A DNA stretch of 5,664 nucleotides from Thermoflexales bacterium (GTDB lineage: Bacteria > Chloroflexota > Anaerolineae > B4-G1 > SLSP01), in the NCBI GenBank assembly GCA_007130345.1, contig SLSP01000231.1, forward strand, positions 1 to 5,664, written 5' to 3'. A model generated the notes under the pieces. That model had not been told where the DNA came from. It worked only from the letters and a program-made list of their open reading frames with translations, and searched no databases. Numbering within the stretch: position 1 is the stretch's first letter; each line of letters opens with the position of its first letter. The translations under genes and the position numbers were made by a program. Of the stretch, positions 1 to 4,230 are shown piece by piece.

Positions 1-405
1 GTCGTCGCTGACCTCGCGCCGGGGTACGCGCTGCTCAATGATCCCGTGGATGCCATCGACCTGGTGTGGATCGGCTGTCCGCACGCCTCGCTGGCCGAGA
101 TCGCGCGCGTGGCGGCGCACGTGCGCGGCAAGCGGCTACGCGCCCCGTTGTGGATTACGTGCGCCCGTCCTATCAAGGAATCCGCCATCGCGCAGGGCCT
201 CGCCGCCGAGATCGAAGCCGCCGGCGGGCGTCTCATCGCCGATGCCTGTATGGCGATTGCGCCCGTCCGCGATTTGGGATTCCGTAGCGTGATGACGTCA
301 TCGGCCAAAGGCGCGTACTACCTGCGCAATCTGGCGGGCGTGCAAACGCGGTTTGGGACGGTGGCGGCGTGTGTGGAGATGGCGGGTATTGTTAGAATAA
401 GATAA
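1..405 (+). CDS. Aconitase X (DUF521) large subunit, C-terminal part, 5' truncated by window edge
   Basis: The frame is open from base 1 and ends at TAA 403-405, giving 134 residues against roughly 400 for the whole family protein. Visible family hallmarks are the GCPHASLAEI segment (Cys26 of the fragment), a DAC triplet with Cys83 where relatives usually have DTC, and the SSAKGAYYLRN segment near residues 100-110. Characterised members are dehydratases: archaeal phosphomevalonate dehydratase and bacterial cis-3-hydroxy-L-proline dehydratase, both needing a small partner (DUF126) subunit or fused domain that is not visible here. The conserved cysteines are candidates for iron or iron-sulfur ligation. 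Which substrate applies cannot be read from this fragment. The tail (GVQTRFGTVAACVEMAG) looks like a natural family end, so the gene seems intact at its 3' side although the R-M cassette begins 40 bases later. The enzyme is cytosolic. Family assignment is firm; substrate is open. Confidence 0.85.
   Translation, partial: VVADLAPGYALLNDPVDAIDLVWIGCPHASLAEIARVAAHVRGKRLRAPLWITCARPIKESAIAQGLAAEIEAAGGRLIADACMAIAPVRDLGFRSVMTSSAKGAYYLRNLAGVQTRFGTVAACVEMAGIVRIR
393..398 (+). promoter_or_regulatory. Possible -10 box for the R-M cassette
   Basis: TAGAAT matches five of six positions of the sigma-70 -10 consensus and sits where base composition changes abruptly from GC-rich to AT-richer, 47 bases before the first MTase start. 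The hexamer 17 bases upstream (370-375, TGTGTG) is a poor -35, so this is a weak call. It overlaps the last codons of the aconitase X gene. Without it, the cassette would depend on readthrough from that gene. Confidence 0.22.
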
Positions 406-435
406 AGCCATTGCTTTTCGTTGCATTTAGCTTTG

Positions 436-441
436 AAGGAG
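436..441 (+). promoter_or_regulatory. Ribosome binding site of the first MTase
   Basis: AAGGAG lies 4 bases before the ATG at 446. The spacing is short but the match is strong, and it supports 446 as the start. There is no comparable ribosome binding site near any in-frame start after the internal TAG at 839-841. Confidence 0.6.
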
Positions 442-445
442 CACT

Positions 446-841
446 ATGTTTTTAACCAATGAAGAACAACGGGTTGAAGCCTATCAGCACGATGACGCCC
501 CCACCATCCCCAATGAGGTGACATCGGAAACGCCCTTAGAGGAACTGAACCTCAACTGGCGCGAGAAAGATCTGCCGCAGAGAAAGCGCACTAAACACGT
601 CCACGGCCTGCATCCGTACTTGGGGAAGTTTGTGCCGCAATTAGTGGAAATTTTTATGCGGAAGTATTTTGTGCCGGGGCAGACGGTGCTCGATCCGTTC
701 TGTGGGTCTGGAACCACGCTGGTTCAGGCCAACGAGTTGGGGGTCCACGCCATCGGCTGTGATATTTCGGCCTTCAACGTGTTGCTGTGCAATGTCAAAA
801 CCGCGCCCTATCATCTCAAGCAAGCCCAACGTGAGGTATAG
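446..841 (+). CDS. N-terminal half of the first MTase, as translated up to the TAG
   Basis: With the standard code this yields a 131-residue product ending in QREV. It carries a leader rich in acidic residues (about 5-35), a basic stretch (RKRTKHVHGLHPYLGKF, about 46-62) that often precedes motif I in this MTase type, and the complete SAM-binding loop. It lacks TSPPY and so cannot methylate DNA alone. It could matter only if it pairs with a separately made C-terminal half, as in known split DNA MTases, or if the stop is read through. Confidence 0.45.
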   Translation: MFLTNEEQRVEAYQHDDAPTIPNEVTSETPLEELNLNWREKDLPQRKRTKHVHGLHPYLGKFVPQLVEIFMRKYFVPGQTVLDPFCGSGTTLVQANELGVHAIGCDISAFNVLLCNVKTAPYHLKQAQREV

Positions 842-1675
842 GATATTCTGGAAAAAACGCGCGCGGCAACTCAGGATGACTTATATCAACCCTCGTTATG
901 GGATAAAAACAACGGGCGAAACGGCTGTGATGAGACGGACAACGAGTATTTGCTCAATTGGTACGCTCCGCAAGCGCGCCGGGAATTGTTGACTTACCGG
1001 CATTACATTGAGGTGGGGGAGTATCAGTATAAGGATTTGCTCAAAATCATCCTCTCGCGTTCAGCGCGTTCGGCGCGCTTGACGACACATTTTGACCTGG
1101 ACTTCCCCAAAGAGCCACAAACCGAACCCTATGAATGTTATAAACATTCCAGAATATGCTATCCGGTGCAAGAGGCCTTTAAGTTCTTGAGTCGTTACAG
1201 CAAAAACACCCTGAATCGCATCAGCGCCTTTGCTAAAAAACGCACCAATGCTCACGTGAGCATTCATCACGCGGATAGCCGCACCCTCGAATTCCCGCCT
1301 CTGGATGGCGTTATCACCAGTCCCCCGTATGTGGGGCTGATTGACTATCACGAGCAACACACGTATGCGTACAATTTGCTAGAGCTTAAAGATCGGCGCA
1401 GCGAAGAAATCGGCCCGGCAGCAAAGGGCGTCAGTAAAAAAGCGCGCCAACAATATCAGGAGGGCATAACGCGAGTGTTTCGGAACACAATGACCGCTAT
1501 GCCCATTGGCGCGAGGCTCATTGTCGTAGCCGGGGATCGGCATAACTTATATGACGGGATAGCCGAGGCGTTGGACGTTGAGGTGGAGGGCATAGTGAAG
1601 CGGCATGTCGTCCGCCGTACCGGGCGACGCTCGAGTGAGTTCTACGAATCCATTTTTGTTTGGAGGAAAACATGA
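842..1675 (+). CDS. C-terminal half of the first MTase with TSPPY catalytic motif; independent start not evident
   Basis: This 277-codon stretch directly follows the TAG in the same frame. It holds the insertion region, a strand and acidic turn before motif IV (HADSRTLEFPPLDGVI), TSPPY encoded at 1316-1330, then GLIDYHEQHTYAYNLLEL and the final strands (RLIVVAGDRHNLYDG; SSEFYESIFVWRK). Motif order and a complete terminal beta-hairpin argue for a real, once-functional domain. Possible in-frame restarts are TTG 950 and GTG 1013. Neither has a good ribosome binding site and there is no early in-frame ATG, so separate translation is doubtful. It is best read as the continuation of the 446 gene. 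Confidence 0.45.
   Translation, partial: DILEKTRAATQDDLYQPSLWDKNNGRNGCDETDNEYLLNWYAPQARRELLTYRHYIEVGEYQYKDLLKIILSRSARSARLTTHFDLDFPKEPQTEPYECYKHSRICYPVQEAFKFLSRYSKNTLNRISAFAKKRTNAHVSIHHADSRTLEFPPLDGVITSPPYVGLIDYHEQHTYAYNLLELKDRRSEEIGPAAKGVSKKARQQYQEGITRVFRNTMTAMPIGARLIVVAGDRHNLYDGIAEALDVEVEGIVKRHVVRRTGRRSSEFYESIFVWRKT
1662..1666 (+). promoter_or_regulatory. Ribosome binding site for the short leader ORF
   Basis: GGAGG sits 5 bases before ATG 1672, inside the last codons of the first MTase frame. It is the best-placed site at this junction, better spaced than the one before the second MTase. Confidence 0.5.
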
Positions 1676-1752
1676 GAGAGGAGTTAAGGCTGTGCGAGAA
1701 GTTGCCGCTACAAACCGCGATTAGGAGAAATAAAATTGTATGGACTACTTAG
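1672..1752 (+). CDS. Short 26-residue ORF bridging the two MTase genes, possible leader peptide
   Basis: The ATG overlaps the TGA of the first MTase frame (ATGA) and follows GGAGG at ideal distance. The ORF runs 26 codons to TAG 1750-1752 and so overlaps the second MTase start by 13 bases. The product begins MREELRLCEK and is basic, with RRNK near its end; no domain is recognisable. It is too short to be an R-M controller (C) protein. The geometry fits a leader whose translation delivers ribosomes to the ATG at 1740. It could equally be chance reuse of a fortuitous ATGA. No known family is recognised. Confidence 0.3.
   Translation: MREELRLCEKLPLQTAIRRNKIVWTT
1723..1727 (+). promoter_or_regulatory. 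Distant ribosome binding site of the second MTase
   Basis: AGGAG is followed by a 12-base spacer before ATG 1740, longer than optimal. Stops TAG 1722-1724 and TAA 1731-1733 lie in the MTase frame, so 1740 is the first possible start. The weak spacing makes coupling with the overlapping short ORF plausible. Confidence 0.45.
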
Positions 1753-2624
1753 ACCAAATCATTCACGGAGATTGTGAAGAAGTTTTGACACAATTGCCTG
1801 ATAACTGCGTGGATTTGATTTTCACCTCGCCGCCGTATGCCGACCAGCGAAAAAATACGTATGGTGGTATACACCCCGACGACTACGTAGATTGGTTTAT
1901 GCCTAAAGCGCGCCAATTCTACCGCGTGCTCAAGTCAACCGGCACGTTTGTTTTGAATATCAAGGAGCGCGTCGTCAAAGGCGAACGGCACACCTACGTC
2001 ATTGAACTGATTTTGGCTATGCGACGTGAAGGCTGGCTGTGGACAGAGGAGTTCATGTGGCACAAGAAAAACTCGTATCCTGGCAAATGGCCCAATCGCT
2101 TCCGAGATAATTGGGAGCGCTTGATCCAATTCAACAAAAAGCGCAAATTCAATATGTACCAGGAATCGGTGATGGTTCCGGTGGGCGATTGGGCCAAGAC
2201 GCGGTTAGCCAACCTGAGCGATACCGATCAAATCCGGGACGAATCTAACGTGGGAAGTGGATTTGGCAAAAACGTCTCCAACTGGGTGGGCCGCGATTTG
2301 GTGTATCCTAATAACGTCCTGCATCTGGCGACAGAGTGCGCCAACCGCAATCATAGCGCGGCGTTCCCAACAGATTTGCCACGATGGTTCATTAAGCTAT
2401 TCACTGAGGTCGGAGACACGGTATTGGATCCCTTTGTTGGCTCTGGCACGACTGCGCTGGTCGCGGCAGAACTCGGACGGCATTATATCGGCATTGACTT
2501 GATGGCCGATTACGTTGATTTGTCCCGCGAGCGTCTAGCAGGAATTCAAATAGCTTTGCCGATAGCCGCAGAGCCGACAGCGGAATACGATGTTTGTGAA
2601 GCTCAAGAGGAGCGAACTGAATGA
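1740..2624 (+). CDS. Site-specific DNA methyltransferase, beta-class amino-MTase (N4-cytosine or N6-adenine)
   Basis: This 294-residue enzyme transfers a methyl group from SAM to an exocyclic amino group of a base in the recognition site, protecting host DNA from the neighbouring nuclease. The N-terminus reads IIHGDCEEVLTQLP, then DLIFTSPPY with catalytic TSPPY at 29-33. A central target-recognition region (about 95-205, including WHKKNSYPGKWPNRFRDNWE) follows, and the SAM-binding motif DPFVGSGTT lies at 230-238 with GIDL at 251-254. Catalytic motif before SAM motif defines the beta class. The length is normal for a compact type II MTase and every core motif is intact. TSPPY leans toward m4C, but this is not decisive. 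The gene is flanked by overlaps on both sides (the short ORF upstream, ATGA with the endonuclease downstream). Its last 20 residues (AEPTAEYDVCEAQEERTE) are acidic and probably disordered. Start 1740 follows an in-frame TAA at 1731-1733. Confidence 0.9.
   Translation: MDYLDQIIHGDCEEVLTQLPDNCVDLIFTSPPYADQRKNTYGGIHPDDYVDWFMPKARQFYRVLKSTGTFVLNIKERVVKGERHTYVIELILAMRREGWLWTEEFMWHKKNSYPGKWPNRFRDNWERLIQFNKKRKFNMYQESVMVPVGDWAKTRLANLSDTDQIRDESNVGSGFGKNVSNWVGRDLVYPNNVLHLATECANRNHSAAFPTDLPRWFIKLFTEVGDTVLDPFVGSGTTALVAAELGRHYIGIDLMADYVDLSRERLAGIQIALPIAAEPTAEYDVCEAQEERTE
2608..2612 (+). promoter_or_regulatory. Ribosome binding site of the endonuclease
   Basis: AGGAG lies 8 bases before ATG 2621 and within the last codons of the MTase gene. 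Good spacing plus the ATGA overlap indicates coupled translation. Confidence 0.6.
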
Positions 2625-3376
2625 ATCCGTTAGACTTGGATCGCGTTTGCGAATACGTCAACGAGAACATTGTAGATTTCCACCAACGCCGTCTCAAGTC
2701 TATTGAGACTCTGAAGCTCGATAAACTGCTCCGCAAGAATCCCTATCTGTTCAAGGCAAAAAACATCCACACTGCCACGGAGCTTATTGACGGCTTTTTG
2801 GTAGCCTTTTTATCCTCTTCAGAGGAAAAACTGTTTGGCGATTTTCTGGAAGGGCTGGCGGTATTCGTCGCAGAAATGACGTGCAACGGGCATAAGTCTA
2901 CTGCGACGGGCGTTGACCTGGAATTTTTCAATCGTGGCACGCATTACGTTGTGTCTATCAAATCGGGGCCAAATTGGGGCAATAGTTCTCAACAGAATAA
3001 ACTTGAACAGGACTTAAAAAATGCGGTGGCGCGCGTCAAGCAAGCGCGGCGCAGCCCTAGCGTGCAAGCTATTTTGGGGATTTGTTATGGGAAGACCCGA
3101 ACTGGCTATTTGCGGGGCTATTTGAAAATAGTAGGGCAGAATTTTTGGTACTTCATTAGCGAAAATCCTGATCTCTACACCGAAATTATCGAACCCATTG
3201 GCTATCGAGCGAAACAACACAATGAGGCATTTGAGCGAGAGAAAAACAGAGCGGTCAACCGCCTCACCACACAGCTAGTTACCCGCTTCTGCACCCCCAA
3301 CTACGACATCGACTGGCCCCGCCTCATCGAATACAACAGCGGCAACCTCGATCTGGACGCTTTCCTTGAGGCTTAA
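2621..3376 (+). CDS. Type II restriction endonuclease, PmeII/EcoO109I-like family
   Basis: The 251-residue product resembles proteins named PmeII family type II restriction endonuclease, related to the EcoO109I domain; this is from recall, not a search. Such enzymes cut DNA at a specific site left unmethylated. Typical segments are LDKLLRKNPYLFKAKNI (33-49), SSSEEKLFGDFLEGLAVFV (65-83), GVDLEF (97-102), YVVSIKSGPNWGNSSQ (109-124), GICYGKTRTGY (143-153) and GQNFWYFISE (162-171). The presumed PD-(D/E)XK core is Asp99 followed by Ser112-Ile-Lys114, so the usual Glu is a Ser, with Glu101 or an upstream Glu (78 or 84) possibly taking its metal-binding role. The frame is intact, of expected length, and its end (YNSGNLDLDAFLEA) looks natural. 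ATG 2621 overlaps the MTase TGA 2622-2624, which places the nuclease last. Codons are AT-richer than in the host genes. The recognition site cannot be read from the sequence. Confidence 0.75.
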   Translation: MNPLDLDRVCEYVNENIVDFHQRRLKSIETLKLDKLLRKNPYLFKAKNIHTATELIDGFLVAFLSSSEEKLFGDFLEGLAVFVAEMTCNGHKSTATGVDLEFFNRGTHYVVSIKSGPNWGNSSQQNKLEQDLKNAVARVKQARRSPSVQAILGICYGKTRTGYLRGYLKIVGQNFWYFISENPDLYTEIIEPIGYRAKQHNEAFEREKNRAVNRLTTQLVTRFCTPNYDIDWPRLIEYNSGNLDLDAFLEA

Positions 3377-3606
3377 CCACTGGCCCGCAGTCATAATGCT
3401 TGGGCTAACGGCGGGTTGCCTTTCTGTGTTGTGGCTCTCTTGGATTTCGCCGGATACCGCCTACACCTAGTCCAGCCTGGCGGAAGTCCCGCCTCAGTTA
3501 GCGATGCTTGGAGCGGATCGTCAGATTCGCGACTATACGTCCAAACGGGGAACTGACGTTCCCCTTCAAGCAAGTTTAACTGGGGATTGATTTATGCCGT
3601 GCTGTA
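3377..3606. other. Convergent intergenic region with inverted repeats, no convincing gene
   Basis: These 230 bases separate the + strand endonuclease from the - strand membrane gene. GCTAACGGCGGG at 3404-3415 is complementary to CCCGCC-tca-GTTAGC at 3488-3502, apart from a three-base bulge. GGCGG/CCGCC at 3479-3483/3489-3493 offers an alternative stem sharing that second arm. ATGCTTGG occurs twice (3396-3403 and 3504-3511). The endonuclease frame stays open for 59 codons past its TAA, to TGA 3554-3556, but this has no recognisable domain. I identify no RNA gene, insertion-sequence end or attachment site; a structured RNA or a decayed mobile-element end remain possible. Confidence 0.5.
3547..3564 (-). 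terminator. Perfect 7-bp hairpin, possible weak terminator
   Basis: GGGGAAC, a four-base loop TGAC, then GTTCCCC form a perfect stem. It lies 43 bases beyond the stop of the - strand membrane gene and 171 bases past the endonuclease stop. On the - strand it is followed by GTTTGG, a poor T-run, and on the + strand there is no T-run. It may end either convergent transcript or be a REP-like element. Confidence 0.3.
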
Positions 3607-4194
3607 CTAGCCGTGTCCGCCCGTGTCCCCCCGGTTGATTCGGTCCATCACCCTCTCGTAAATGCGGGCGCAAGCGTCAAACGCGCGGTCTTTGTAGCGC
3701 TGCTCAAACAGAATTAGCGCCCCGCAGCCAAGCTCAAAGGCCAGAGCGTACCCGAACCACGTAAGCGTATCCCGGAAATCCTGCGGCGTCAGCGTTCGGA
3801 CAACCTGGAGGCCCAGGGTTTGCAACCCGTAAAAGACCAGGCCGAGCAACGTCACCAACAGCATCATCCCGCCCAACACCGCGCCCAGATTGACCGCAAT
3901 GAAGGGCACCGCCAACAGGATAGCGGTCAGTTCGTAGACCAGCGAGAACAGCGTGACGAGGTACGCGCGGCATAACGCGCGCAGACCTCCCGGCGGAATG
4001 ACGTCGGCGAGCAGATAGTCGTTCATCGTCCCAATCAACGGGATCAGCAGCAGCACGAGGAGGCCCACGACCACCGGGCTGGCAAGCGTCCGCCACAAAT
4101 AGGGAAGGATGCAAAAGATGGTCGAAAAAAAGAGCGCGAGGGCAATCAGGAGATGCCAGAGATACCGAGAACCACCAGGCTGATTAGGCGACAC
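3607..4194 (-). CDS. Multi-pass membrane protein of unknown function
   Basis: I do not recognise a family for this 195-residue protein. It is strongly hydrophobic, with likely membrane segments around residues 11-33, 40-56, 75-98, 100-130 (long enough for one or two passes) and 146-164, and a hydrophilic, charged C-terminus (EQRYKDRAFDACARIYERVMDRINRGDTGGHG). A basic residue precedes the first segment and no cleavable signal peptide is evident, so it is probably an integral cytoplasmic-membrane protein. The start is GTG at 4194-4192, chosen because GGAGG (4206-4202) is 7 bases upstream; the nearer ATG at 4199 is in another frame and hits a stop after 17 codons. It lies 28 bases downstream of the PEP-utilising gene and is probably cotranscribed with it. 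It ends at TAG 3609-3607, with TAA four codons later in frame. Confidence 0.75.
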   Translation of the reverse strand: MSPNQPGGSRYLWHLLIALALFFSTIFCILPYLWRTLASPVVVGLLVLLLIPLIGTMNDYLLADVIPPGGLRALCRAYLVTLFSLVYELTAILLAVPFIAVNLGAVLGGMMLLVTLLGLVFYGLQTLGLQVVRTLTPQDFRDTLTWFGYALAFELGCGALILFEQRYKDRAFDACARIYERVMDRINRGDTGGHG

Positions 4195-4201
4195 GGCATA
4201 G

Positions 4202-4206
4202 CCTCC
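4202..4206 (-). promoter_or_regulatory. Ribosome binding site selecting the GTG start
   Basis: On the - strand GGAGG is followed by 7 bases and then GTG at 4194. The ATG only 2 bases after it (4199-4197) is too close and opens just 17 codons. This site decides the membrane protein start. Confidence 0.6.
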
Positions 4207-4214
4207 GATACTTC

Positions 4215-4230
4215 AGGGGTTTTTACCCCT
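4215..4230 (-). repeat. Small hairpin over the stop codon of the PEP-utilising gene
   Basis: AGGGGT and ACCCCT form a perfect 6-bp stem with a four-base loop, and the TAA stop (4225-4223) falls in stem and loop. It lies just before the ribosome binding site of the next gene and has no T-run, so termination is unlikely. It could influence coupling or mRNA stability between the two genes. Confidence 0.35.

Larger units (their letters stand above)
446..1675 (+). pseudogene. DNA amino-methyltransferase of the R-M system, interrupted by one in-frame TAG
   Basis: Reading from ATG 446 to TGA 1673-1675 gives 409 codons with a single interruption, TAG at 839-841 (codon 132). No base shift is needed to continue, and the next 36 codons (842-949) are free of stops and lead straight into the downstream frame. 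SAM-binding motif I is DPFCGSGTT at residues 83-91, with a GCDIS acidic-loop strand at 104-108. The catalytic motif IV is TSPPY at 291-295. Motif I before motif IV is the alpha/gamma order, and TSPPY favours N4-cytosine methylation without excluding N6-adenine. About 200 residues separate the two motifs, so a large, partly basic insertion (about 170-275) probably forms a helical or target-recognition region. The gene heads the cassette, and its TGA overlaps the ATG of a short ORF. The single stop suggests a recent point mutation, sequence error or recoding rather than old decay. Confidence 0.75.

Noticed and set aside
839..841. TAG as pyrrolysine or a reassigned sense codon
   Set aside because: MTases of this type are not known to use pyrrolysine and no supporting genes are visible. 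TAG also ends the membrane protein gene at 3609-3607, though a TAA follows four codons later, so this argument is weak rather than decisive.
1672..1752. R-M controller (C) protein gene
   Set aside because: C proteins are helix-turn-helix proteins of roughly 80 residues. This frame has 26 codons and no such motif, and no C-box repeats were seen before 446.
3377..3556. 59 stop-free codons continuing the endonuclease frame past its TAA
   Set aside because: The nuclease already has its expected length and natural end, and the extension shows no family features. A lost extension or readthrough cannot be excluded but is unsupported.
3391..3573. 60-codon - strand frame in the intergenic region
   Set aside because: It begins with TTG without a ribosome binding site, has no recognisable domain, and is antisense to an equally open + strand frame. 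Probably chance.
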